Source: Sphingomonas sp. 1F27F7B
Lineage (GTDB): Bacteria > Pseudomonadota > Alphaproteobacteria > Sphingomonadales > Sphingomonadaceae
Reading direction: 5' to 3'
Length of the DNA stretch: 64,000 nt
Assembly (NCBI RefSeq): GCF_005503355.1
Contig: NZ_SCMK01000002.1
Location: forward strand, 186,001 to 250,000
The position numbers and the translations under genes were made by a program. Below the pieces are notes generated by a model. It saw only the letters and a list, made by a program, of their open reading frames with translations. It was not told where the DNA came from and made no database searches. Of this stretch, positions 20,080 through 28,019 are shown piece after piece (positions within the stretch are counted from its first letter, which is position 1; each line of letters starts with the position of its first letter).

Positions 20080-21489
20080 ATGAAGCTGCGCGTCGTTGCC
20101 CTGGCGAGTGAAGATGATTTCGACGGCTGGCGCGACGCTGCGCGCGGGCTCGCCCAGGCCGGCGTCCCCGCCTCCGACATCCTCTGGCAGATCGGCGATG
20201 CCCCGGCCGACCTGTTCGCCGATGCAGCGATGCCCGCTCCGGCGGGCCAACGCCCGCTCAAGGTCCCGCGCGCGTTCCTCGATCTCGCCCAGTCGGCGAT
20301 CCTGCACAGCGATCCCGAGCGCTTCGCCCTGCTCTACGCGCTGCTGGCGGACGATCCGCACCGCGTCGCCGACCGGGCCGATCCGCGCGTCCGCCGGCTG
20401 GAGGCGATGGCGCGCGAAGTCCGCCGCGACATCCACAAGATGCGCGCCTTTGTCCGCTTCCGCGAAGTCCGGGACGCGCTGCCCTTCCCCGGCACCGGCG
20501 CGCCGGACACCCGCTATGTCGCCTGGTTCGAGCCCGGCCACCACATCGTCCGCGCCAATGCCCGCTTCTTCGTCGAGCGCTTCGCCAATATGCGCTGGTC
20601 GATCCTCACCCCCGCGCTTTCGCTCCACTGGGACACCGAAACCCTGTCGGAAGGCCCGGGCGCCGTGCGTGCCGACGCGCCCGGCGAGGATCCGGTCGAG
20701 GACATCTGGAAGACCTATTACGCCTCGATCTTCAACCCGGCTCGCCTGAAGACCGGGGCGATGCGCAGGGAGATGCCGCGCAAATATTGGAAAGACATGC
20801 CCGAAACCGCGTTGGTGCGGGAACTGGTCGCCGGTGCGCGCCAGCGGGAGACGGCGATGATGGCGACGGCACGGGCCCGGCCCGGCGGCAATGTCGAGGC
20901 GGCATGGCGCGCGCTGCGCGAAGAGGCCGCCGCCTGTACCCGCTGCGATCTCCATCGCCACGCGACCCAAATGGTGTTCGGCGAGGGGCCGGCCGATGCC
21001 CGGATGATGATCGTCGGCGAGCAGCCCGGCGATCGGGAGGACCTTGCCGGCCGGCCCTTTGTCGGCCCGGCGGGGGAGATGTTCGATCAGGCGATGGCCG
21101 CGGCCGGCATCGACCGCGGCGGCGTATACCTCACCAACGCGGTCAAGCACTTCAAGTTCGAGCGCCGCGGCACCCGCCGCATCCATTCGAAGCCCGATGC
21201 CGGCGAGATCCAGGCTTGTCGCTGGTGGTACGAGCAGGAACGCTTGCTGGTGCAGCCCGGGATCACCGTCGCGCTGGGCGTGACGGCTGCCCGCCAATTG
21301 CTCGGCAAGCCCGTGACGATAGCCGCAATGCGCGGCCGGCCGATCGAGCTGGCCGAAGGCGGGCTCGGCTGGGTGACGATCCATCCCAGCTTCCTGCTGC
21401 GCCTGCCGGACCGCGGGCGGGCGGAGGATGCATTCGCCGCCTTTGTCGAGGATCTGCAGGGCGCCGCGCGAGCGCTTGCCGAATCGTGA
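20080..21489 (+). CDS. udgX: UdgX-type uracil-DNA-binding protein fused to a TIGR03915 domain
   Basis: 469 residues, ATG 20080 after GGAGAG. The N-terminal half (about 1-260) matches the TIGR03915/DUF4130 'SAM-associated DNA metabolism' domain ('VRRLEAMAREVRRDIHKMRAF' region, 'RYVAWFEPGHHIV'). The C-terminal half is a family-4-like uracil-DNA glycosylase with 'GEQPGDREDLAGRPFVGPAG' at about residue 313, the UdgX loop 'TRRIH' (His369) and 'HPS' at about 435. In mycobacterial UdgX the loop histidine forms a covalent bond with the abasic site. I see the motif; covalent trapping here is inferred. Confidence 0.9.
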   Translation: MKLRVVALASEDDFDGWRDAARGLAQAGVPASDILWQIGDAPADLFADAAMPAPAGQRPLKVPRAFLDLAQSAILHSDPERFALLYALLADDPHRVADRADPRVRRLEAMAREVRRDIHKMRAFVRFREVRDALPFPGTGAPDTRYVAWFEPGHHIVRANARFFVERFANMRWSILTPALSLHWDTETLSEGPGAVRADAPGEDPVEDIWKTYYASIFNPARLKTGAMRREMPRKYWKDMPETALVRELVAGARQRETAMMATARARPGGNVEAAWRALREEAAACTRCDLHRHATQMVFGEGPADARMMIVGEQPGDREDLAGRPFVGPAGEMFDQAMAAAGIDRGGVYLTNAVKHFKFERRGTRRIHSKPDAGEIQACRWWYEQERLLVQPGITVALGVTAARQLLGKPVTIAAMRGRPIELAEGGLGWVTIHPSFLLRLPDRGRAEDAFAAFVEDLQGAARALAES

Positions 21490-21503
21490 AGCTTTCGCTA
21501 TAA

Positions 21504-21519
21504 GTTCGTTCGAACGAAC
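21504..21519. promoter_or_regulatory. 16-bp perfect palindrome, probable autoregulatory TetR operator
   Basis: GTTCGTTCGAACGAAC, fully self-complementary, lies 12 bases before the TetR start and directly after a TATAAG-like element. Position and symmetry fit an operator for the TetR protein that controls itself and the efflux genes behind it. Confidence 0.7.
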
Positions 21520-21531
21520 AAGGTCGGTGTG

Positions 21532-22155
21532 ATGACCAGCCAGACGCTCATCGAAACGGCGATCGACCAGTTCGGCCGCCACGGCTTCGAAGGCGCGAGC
21601 ACGCGGGAGATCGCGCGCGCCTCGGGCACGGCGATGTCCTCGATCACTTATCATTTCGGCGGCAAGCAGGGGCTGTATCTGGCCGCCGCCGATCACATCG
21701 CCGCCTGTGTCCGCGAGATTCAGGGGCCCGCGCTTGCGCTGGCCCGCGACGTCGCCGGAACGGGCACGCGCGAGCAGGCGACCGAAGCGCTGCTGGCGCT
21801 GCTCGATGGCTTCGCGATGATGATGATCCGCCCCGAATCCGAAGCCTGGGCACTGTTCATCACGCGCGAGCAGCAGGCCCCGACCGAGGCCTTTGACCGG
21901 CTGTACGCCGGCGTGATGCAGGACGTGGTCGCCGTCTTCGTCGCCCTCCTCGGCCGTATCCGCACCGATCTGCCCGAGCGTGAAGTGCTCGCGCTCGGGC
22001 TGATGCTGTTCGGCCAGACTCTGGTGCTGCGCGTCTGCCGTGCCGCCGTCACGCGGATCCTCGCGGTCGATACGATCGACGAGGATACGCGGGCGCTGCT
22101 CCGCGCGCGGTTGCGCGCCAATGCCCTCTGCATCCTGTCGGAGAAGCCCGCATGA
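21532..22155 (+). CDS. TetR family regulator, CecR-like
   Basis: 207 residues from ATG 21532; a GTG one codon earlier is possible. The N-terminal helix-turn-helix 'ASTREIARASGTAMSSITYHFGGKQGLY' is clear, and the C-terminal domain looks like the DUF1956 type of E. coli CecR (YbiH). CecR controls ybhGFSR, the same set of genes that follow here, so local repression of the operon is likely. It overlaps the next gene by ATGA. Confidence 0.85.
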   Translation: MTSQTLIETAIDQFGRHGFEGASTREIARASGTAMSSITYHFGGKQGLYLAAADHIAACVREIQGPALALARDVAGTGTREQATEALLALLDGFAMMMIRPESEAWALFITREQQAPTEAFDRLYAGVMQDVVAVFVALLGRIRTDLPEREVLALGLMLFGQTLVLRVCRAAVTRILAVDTIDEDTRALLRARLRANALCILSEKPA

Positions 22156-23159
22156 ACCGTCGCCGCATCGCGATCCTCGCCGTCGTCGCCGCGCTCGTGA
22201 TCGCCGCGATCGCCACCAGCGGCTTCGGCCTGTTCAAGGCGCGGGGCGACGGTGCGCTCAAGCTGAACGGTAATGTCGACATCCGCGAAGTCGATCTCGG
22301 CTTCCGGGTGAGCGGGCGTATCTCCGGGATCGCCGTGGAGGAAGGCGCGCGCGTGAAGCAGGGCGAGCTGCTCGCCACGCTCGACGCGGCGACGCTGGAC
22401 AGCCGCATTGCCCAGGCGGATGCGAAGGTCGCCCAGGCCGAGGCGCAGCTCGCCAAGCTCCGCAACGGCAACCGCGCGCAGGACGTCGCCCAGGCGCGTG
22501 CGCGGGTGGATGCCGCTGCCGCGGTCGCCCAGGATGCCGAGCGCGACTATGCCCGGCGCCAGCCGCTGGTCGAGCCCGGCGCGATCAGCCGGGACGTGTG
22601 GGAGCAGACGGTGGCGACGCGCGACAAGGCGCGTGCCGATCTGCAACAGGCCCGGCAGGCGCTGTCGCTGATGCAGGCGGGCAGCCGCGGCGAAGACGTG
22701 GCGGCGGCGGCGGCCGATGTCCGCTCGGCGGTCGCCGCGCGCCAGGGCGCCGCGACCGATCTCGGCGATGCCCGGCTGCTCGCCTCGACGGACGGCACCG
22801 TCGTAACGCGCGCGCGTGAGCCCGGTGCGATCGTCCAGCCCGGCGAGACGGTGCTGACGCTGGCGATCCTGCGGCCGCTGCGGGTGCGCGCCTATGTCGC
22901 GGAGAGCGATCTCTCGCGGATCGGCCCGGGGATGAAGGTGGTGGTCAGCGCCGACGGCAACCCGAAGAGCTATCACGGCACGATCGGCTATATCTCGCCC
23001 CGCGCCGAGTTCACGCCCAAGACGGTCGAGACCGAGAATCTGCGCACCGACCTCGTCTATCAGCTGCGCATCATCGTCGACGATCCCGACGATGCGCTGC
23101 GCCAGGGCCAGCCGGTCAGCGTCGCGGTGCCCGGCGCCCGGCCGAAGCACAAGGATTGA
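22152..23159 (+). CDS. ybhG: HlyD/YbhG-like membrane fusion protein
   Basis: 335 residues: one N-terminal membrane anchor (about 8-28), a lipoyl half ('GNVDIREVDLGFRVSGRI'), a long alpha hairpin (about 75-190) and the second lipoyl and beta-barrel parts ('TVVTRAREPGAIVQPGETV'). It is the periplasmic adaptor that joins an inner-membrane ABC pump to an outer-membrane channel. The genes before and after give the TetR-YbhG-YbhF-YbhS-YbhR-NodT order. Confidence 0.9.
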   Translation: MNRRRIAILAVVAALVIAAIATSGFGLFKARGDGALKLNGNVDIREVDLGFRVSGRISGIAVEEGARVKQGELLATLDAATLDSRIAQADAKVAQAEAQLAKLRNGNRAQDVAQARARVDAAAAVAQDAERDYARRQPLVEPGAISRDVWEQTVATRDKARADLQQARQALSLMQAGSRGEDVAAAAADVRSAVAARQGAATDLGDARLLASTDGTVVTRAREPGAIVQPGETVLTLAILRPLRVRAYVAESDLSRIGPGMKVVVSADGNPKSYHGTIGYISPRAEFTPKTVETENLRTDLVYQLRIIVDDPDDALRQGQPVSVAVPGARPKHKD

Positions 23160-23190
23160 GGGGCGTGGCGGCCCCCACTCCCCTCGCATC

Positions 23191-23271
23191 GTCATCCCCG
23201 TGCAGGCGGGGATCCAGAGTCGCGAAGGACATCGCTTTGTTGCCCTGGATCCCCGCCTTCGCGGGGATGAC
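23191..23271. repeat. Inverted-repeat element between ybhG and ybhF
   Basis: Two 27-base arms (23191-23217 and 23245-23271) match at about 25 of 27 positions and are separated by 27 bases; each arm also carries its own small ccccg/cgggg hairpin. This is a REP-type dispersed element of the kind common in sphingomonads and alphaproteobacteria. As transcribed it would fold strongly and could act as a stability or processing element inside the operon. Confidence 0.75.
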
Positions 23272-23295
23272 GAACAAGGAGCAGGAGAGGGGGGA

Positions 23296-25023
23296 ATGAC
23301 CGAACCTCTCGCCCGCACCACCGACCTGGTGAAATGCTTCGGCGACAATCGCGCGCTCGACGGCGTCGCGATGGCGATCGCGCCGGGGCGGATCACCGGG
23401 CTGGTCGGGCCCGACGGCGCGGGCAAGACCACGCTGATCCGCATCCTCGCCGGGCTGATGGCGCCAAGTTCGGGGACTGTGGAGATGCTTGGCGGCAAGC
23501 CCGGGGAAAGGCTCGACGATCTCGGCTACATGCCCCAGCGCTTCGGCCTTTACGAAGACCTGTCGGTCATCGAGAATCTCCGGCTGTACGCCGAAGTTCG
23601 CGGCCTGCCGCGCGGCGAGCAGCGGGCGAGCTTCGACCGGCTGCTGGCGTTCACCGATCTGGCCCGTTTCCAGGATCGGCTGGCGGGCAAGCTCTCGGGC
23701 GGCATGAAGCAGAAGCTGGGGCTGGCCTGCGCGCTGGTGAAGACGCCCAGGGTGCTGCTGCTCGACGAGCCCGGCGTCGGCGTCGATCCGATCAGCCGGC
23801 GCGAGCTCTGGAGCATGGTGGGGGATCTGACCGGGCAGGGCATCGGCGTGCTCTGGTCCACCGCCTATCTCGACGAAGCGGAGAAGTGCGACACCGTCTA
23901 TCTGCTCAACGAGGGGCAGCTGCTGTTCGACGGGCCACCGGCGGAACTGACCGGGCGGGTGCGGGACCGGGTGATCCGCGTCACCGGTTTCGCGGAGCGT
24001 CGCCGCGCCTTCCTCACCCATGCGCTCGACCGTGACGACGTGATCGACGGCACGATCCAGGGCCGCTCGGTGCGGCTGCTGGTGCGCGACGGCAAGCCGA
24101 TCCCGAACGCCGCGGCGCTGGCCGCCGGTCCGGACGCTGAAGTTCACGCCGCCGATCCGCGCTTCGAGGACGGGTTCATCGAGCGGCTGGGCGGCGGGCC
24201 CAAGGGCAGCTCCGCGCTGGCGGAACGCTATCGCGCCATCCCCGAGACCGATGCCTGGGCGATCGAGGCCAACGGGCTCACCAAGGTGTTCGGCGAATTC
24301 ACTGCGGCCCAGGATATGAACTTCCGCATCCCGAGGGGACAGATATTCGGACTCCTCGGCCCCAACGGCGCCGGCAAGTCGACTACCTTCAAGATGCTTT
24401 GCGGGCTGCTTTCGCCAAGCTCGGGGACTGGATCGGTAGCGGGCAAGTCGCTGCGCCACAGCCGTGCCGATGCCCGCGCCCAGCTGGGCTATATGGCCCA
24501 GAAATTCTCCCTGTATGGCGACCTCTCGGTCCGCCAGAATCTCGATTTCTTCGCAGGGGCTTACGACCTGCCGCGCGATCGGGCGCGGCGGGCGATCGCG
24601 GCGATGACCGAGATTTTCGAGCTGCAGGACAAGCTCGACGTCAACGCCGGCACCCTGCCGCTCGGCTTCAAGCAGCGCCTGGCGCTGGCCTGTGCGGTGA
24701 TGCACGAGCCGCCGGTCCTGTTCCTCGACGAGCCGACCTCGGGCGTCGATCCAGTCACGCGCCGGGAATTCTGGATGCACATCAACGGCTTGGTCGAGAA
24801 GGGCGTGACCGTGCTGGTCACCACCCATTTCATGGACGAAGCCGAATATTGCGATCGCGCGACGCTGATCTACCGCGCCGAGCAGATCGCCACCGGCACG
24901 CCGGACGAGCTCAAGGCCGAGGCCGCGCGCCGCACCGGGGCGGAGGACCCGACGATGGAGGACGCCTTCATCGCCCTGATCGAGGCGTTCGACCGCAAGC
25001 GCGAAGCGAAGGAGGCGGCATGA
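23296..25023 (+). CDS. ybhF: ABC transporter ATP-binding protein with two nucleotide-binding domains (YbhF)
   Basis: 575 residues from ATG 23296, with GGAGAGGGGGG in front. Domain 1: Walker A GPDGAGKTT (38-46), signature LSGGMKQK, Walker B LLLDEP. Domain 2: Walker A GPNGAGKST (about 355), a divergent signature LPLGFKQR (also usual in E. coli YbhF), Walker B LFLDEPTSG. Both sites look competent. It powers the two permeases downstream. The stop codon is preceded by AAGGAGG, a strong Shine-Dalgarno that now leads nowhere useful (see the toxin-antitoxin insertion). Confidence 0.93.
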   Translation: MTEPLARTTDLVKCFGDNRALDGVAMAIAPGRITGLVGPDGAGKTTLIRILAGLMAPSSGTVEMLGGKPGERLDDLGYMPQRFGLYEDLSVIENLRLYAEVRGLPRGEQRASFDRLLAFTDLARFQDRLAGKLSGGMKQKLGLACALVKTPRVLLLDEPGVGVDPISRRELWSMVGDLTGQGIGVLWSTAYLDEAEKCDTVYLLNEGQLLFDGPPAELTGRVRDRVIRVTGFAERRRAFLTHALDRDDVIDGTIQGRSVRLLVRDGKPIPNAAALAAGPDAEVHAADPRFEDGFIERLGGGPKGSSALAERYRAIPETDAWAIEANGLTKVFGEFTAAQDMNFRIPRGQIFGLLGPNGAGKSTTFKMLCGLLSPSSGTGSVAGKSLRHSRADARAQLGYMAQKFSLYGDLSVRQNLDFFAGAYDLPRDRARRAIAAMTEIFELQDKLDVNAGTLPLGFKQRLALACAVMHEPPVLFLDEPTSGVDPVTRREFWMHINGLVEKGVTVLVTTHFMDEAEYCDRATLIYRAEQIATGTPDELKAEAARRTGAEDPTMEDAFIALIEAFDRKREAKEAA

Positions 25024-25028
25024 TGGAG

Positions 25029-25415
25029 CTAGTCGTCCAGCGGATCGAGCGCCGACACCGGCACATCGAGAGCTCGGGCGAGCGCTTGCCGCGTAGCGGG
25101 GCGGCCCAGGCGTTTGCCGCCTTCGATTTTGTTGAGCGCCGTCGCGCTCACGCCCGATATGCGCGCCAGATCGGCCTGGCTGATTCCGCGATATTCGCGC
25201 CAAGCCCGCACAGGAGCCGTGCCCGTGAGAATCGCATCTGCGATCGGTGCCGGATACCGCGCTTCGTCGCCGGCGAGCGCGCGGTCGGCCATATAGATGT
25301 CGCGCGCATCCTCATCCCATGCCGCTGCGGCCACGAGTCTGTCATAATCAACCGCCCGAAGGATCACCATTTCGGTGCCGTCCGGAGCAAGAATCCGCTG
25401 GGGCTGATACGTCAT
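25029..25415 (-). CDS. HigA/XRE-type antitoxin
   Basis: 128 residues. The N-terminal part ('GTEMVILRAVDYDRLV') looks like a RelB/Phd-type arm; the C-terminal half is an XRE helix-turn-helix ('GISQADLARISGVSATALNKI'). It lies 18 bases after the toxin gene on the same strand, so toxin comes first, as in higBA-type modules. It would neutralise the toxin and repress the pair. Confidence 0.85.
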   Translation of the reverse strand: MTYQPQRILAPDGTEMVILRAVDYDRLVAAAAWDEDARDIYMADRALAGDEARYPAPIADAILTGTAPVRAWREYRGISQADLARISGVSATALNKIEGGKRLGRPATRQALARALDVPVSALDPLDD

Positions 25416-25433
25416 GTTCCAACCTCGTCTTCT

Positions 25434-25688
25434 CTAATCGTAGATCGATCCGCGCGGGCCCACCGCCACGATCAGCAATATCGTTCCGTCTGGAAGCATG
25501 ATCACCCTATAGTCGCCGACCCGCAGCCGGATATAGTCCGAGCCGGTGAGCTTGGTGACGTTGTTCGCCAGGCTTTCCGGGGCAGCCGCATATTGATCGA
25601 TCTTCTCTCTAACCCTCGTGGCATCGGTCGCCGGCATGCGCTTGATTGCTTTCAAGGCCGCCTTGGTGAACTGCACTGTGAAGGCCAT
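25434..25688 (-). CDS. RelE/ParE superfamily toxin
   Basis: 84 residues from ATG 25688 ('MAFTVQFTKAALKAIKRM'); an upstream in-frame ATG would run into the ybhS leader. The features 'LRVGDYRVIMLPDGTILLIVAVGPRGSIY' are the conserved C-terminal strand pair of RelE/HigB mRNA interferases. The module is in reverse orientation inside an efflux operon. Confidence 0.85.
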   Translation of the reverse strand: MAFTVQFTKAALKAIKRMPATDATRVREKIDQYAAAPESLANNVTKLTGSDYIRLRVGDYRVIMLPDGTILLIVAVGPRGSIYD

Positions 25689-25759
25689 GGCACCAGCATA
25701 GCAGCGAGCAAGTCCAAGGCAATGCCGAAATGGCATGGCCAAATCGGACATTCTTCGTG

Positions 25760-26884
25760 ATGCGCTTCGACCTCAGGCGCCTGGCGGCGCTGGTCCGCAA
25801 GGAGGGGGCGCAGATCCTGCGCGATCCCTCGACTTTCCTGATCGCCTTCGTGCTGCCGATGATCCTGCTCTTCCTGTTCGGCTATGCCGTCTCGCTGGAC
25901 AGCACCCGCACGCGGGTGGGGCTGGTGATCCAGGACAGCAGCGCCCCGGCGCTCCGCCTGGCCCAGGCCTATCGCAGCTCGCGCTATTTCGAAGTCACCG
26001 AGGCGCGCAGCGTGGCCGAGGTGCGCGACAAGCTGGTCGATGGCGAACTGCGCGCGCTGATCGTCATCCCCCAGGATTTCGGCCGGGGCGTCAAGCGTGG
26101 CCGGGTGCCGCCGATCCAGATCGTCACCGATGGTTCGCAGCCCAATACCGCCAATTTCGCAGCGGCTTACGGGGAAGGCGTCCGCGCGACCTGGGCGGCG
26201 GCGGAGGGGCTGGAACGCGACCCCGGCGCCCGCGCGGCGCCGGTCGCCGTCTCGGCGCGCTACTGGTACAATCCCGAGCTCAAGAGCCGGTTCTTTCTCG
26301 TCCCCGGCTCGATCGCCAACGTGATGACGATGGTCGGCACCCTGCTCACCGCGCTCGTCGTCGCCCGCGAATGGGAGCGAGGGACGATGGAGGCGATGAT
26401 GGCCACGCCGATCTCGATGGCCGAGTTCATCGCCAGCAAGGTCATCCCCTATTTCATCCTCGCCCAGGCCTCGATGGCGCTCTGCGCGGTGATCGGCGTG
26501 TGGATATTCGGGGTGCCGTTCCGGGGCTCGATCCTTGCCCTGTTCGCCATCTCTTCGGCCTTTCTGATGCCGGCGCTCGGCCTCGGCCTGTTCATCTCGG
26601 CGGCGACCAAGAACCAGTTCGTGGCGAGCCAGGTGGCCTTGCTCTCGGCCTTTCTGCCCACTTTCCTGCTCTCCGGCTTCATCTTCGAGATCGGCTCGAT
26701 GCCGTGGCCGATCCAGGCGCTGACCTATATCGTCCCCGCGCGCTACCTGATCCCCAGCCTCGAGACGGTGTTCCTCGCCGGCGACCAATGGGGGCTGATC
26801 CTCCCCAATATCGGCATCATGCTGGTCTTCGGCATGGTATTCTTCACGCTTTCCTTCCGCGTCACCCGCCGGAGCCTCGACTGA
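25760..26884 (+). CDS. ybhS: ABC transporter permease, YbhS-like
   Basis: 374 residues from ATG 25760 (GTG 25757 also possible). This is an ABC-2 type permease: one N-terminal helix, a large periplasmic domain (about 50-165), then five helices at the C-terminus ('TMVGTLLTALVVAREWERGTMEAMM' region is the family signature). No Shine-Dalgarno is visible before either start; the likely original one lies 735 bases upstream at the end of ybhF. Overlaps ybhR by ATGA. Confidence 0.88.
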   Translation: MRFDLRRLAALVRKEGAQILRDPSTFLIAFVLPMILLFLFGYAVSLDSTRTRVGLVIQDSSAPALRLAQAYRSSRYFEVTEARSVAEVRDKLVDGELRALIVIPQDFGRGVKRGRVPPIQIVTDGSQPNTANFAAAYGEGVRATWAAAEGLERDPGARAAPVAVSARYWYNPELKSRFFLVPGSIANVMTMVGTLLTALVVAREWERGTMEAMMATPISMAEFIASKVIPYFILAQASMALCAVIGVWIFGVPFRGSILALFAISSAFLMPALGLGLFISAATKNQFVASQVALLSAFLPTFLLSGFIFEIGSMPWPIQALTYIVPARYLIPSLETVFLAGDQWGLILPNIGIMLVFGMVFFTLSFRVTRRSLD

Positions 26885-28014
26885 TGCGCCGGCTGCTCGA
26901 AGGGTCCGGCTTGCGCCGGCTGGCTGCCATGATCGTCAAGGAGATGTGGGCGGTGCTGCGCGATCCGCAGGCTCGGCTGGTGCTGTTCGTACCGCCGCTG
27001 ATGCAGCTGTTCATCTTCACCTATGCGACCACGCTCGACGTGAAGAATGTCGATATCGGCATCCTCGACCGCAGTTCGGGCGCGCATTCGGTCGAGCTGG
27101 TCCAGCGCATCGCCGGCAGCCCCAATTTCCGCCGGATCGAGCGGCTGGCGACGCCGGCCGCGCTCAAGTCGGCGATCGACAACCAGAAGGTGATCGCCGC
27201 CCTGGTGATCGACGAGGATTTCGACCGCAAGCTCGCCCGGGGCGAGAGCGCCACCATCGGGCTGGTGCTCGACGGCCGCCGCTCCAACGCGGCGCAGATC
27301 GTGGCGGGCTATGTCACCAACATCGCCGGCACCATGGGCGCCGAGCTCGCGCCCGCGCAGGTTCGCGGCGCGGCGGGCGGCAGCGTGGTGACCAACTGGT
27401 ACAATCCGGCGCTCGACTATATCTGGTTCACGCTCCCCTCGCTGGTGGCGATCATCACCTCGGTGGCGGGCCTCGCCATCACTTCGCAATCGGTGGCGCG
27501 CGAGCGCGAGCTGGGGACGTTCGACCAGCTGATGGTCTCGCCCCTGCGCGTCCATGAGATACTGATCGGCAAGATGGTGCCGCCCTTCGTGATCGGCATG
27601 ATCAACGGCAGCGTCTATCTGGTGGTGGCGCCACTGGTCTTCGGCGTGCCCTTCACCGGATCGCTGCTGCTCTTCTGGCTGTCGCTGGGCATGTACCTGC
27701 TCGCGCTGATCGGCATGGGCATGCTGGTCTCCGCCGCCTCGCAGACCCAGCAACAGGCATTTCTCGGTGTGTTTCTCGTCACCACGCCGCTGATCCTGCT
27801 CTCGGGCTATGCCAGCCCGATCGACAACATGCCCGACTGGCTGCAGACGATCACCTATCTCGATCCCGCCCGCTATTTCCTCGTCATCGTCCAGGGACTG
27901 TTCCTCAAGGCGATGCCGGCGGCGGCGGTGTTCCACCAGCTCTGGCCGCTCGCGCTGATCGCGTGCGTCACGCTCTCCGCCTCGGCCTGGCTCTTCCGCG
28001 CGCGCATGGAGTGA
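26884..28014 (+). CDS. ybhR: ABC transporter permease, YbhR-like
   Basis: 376 residues, ABC-2 fold like the preceding gene: an N-terminal helix with 'RDPQARLVLFVPPLMQLFIF', a periplasmic region, then 'SVARERELGTFDQLMVSPL' and five helices. It should form a heterodimer with YbhS, powered by YbhF. Its stop is 5 bases before the NodT-type gene, which makes one operon. Confidence 0.9.
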   Translation: MRRLLEGSGLRRLAAMIVKEMWAVLRDPQARLVLFVPPLMQLFIFTYATTLDVKNVDIGILDRSSGAHSVELVQRIAGSPNFRRIERLATPAALKSAIDNQKVIAALVIDEDFDRKLARGESATIGLVLDGRRSNAAQIVAGYVTNIAGTMGAELAPAQVRGAAGGSVVTNWYNPALDYIWFTLPSLVAIITSVAGLAITSQSVARERELGTFDQLMVSPLRVHEILIGKMVPPFVIGMINGSVYLVVAPLVFGVPFTGSLLLFWLSLGMYLLALIGMGMLVSAASQTQQQAFLGVFLVTTPLILLSGYASPIDNMPDWLQTITYLDPARYFLVIVQGLFLKAMPAAAVFHQLWPLALIACVTLSASAWLFRARME

Positions 28015-28019
28015 TCCCG

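Noticed and set aside
24399-25760. Plus-strand frame that starts at ATG 25020 with a good ribosome site and crosses the TA genes
   Set aside because: It is antisense to the antitoxin and toxin and has no family features; the ribosome site is better read as the former ybhS start.
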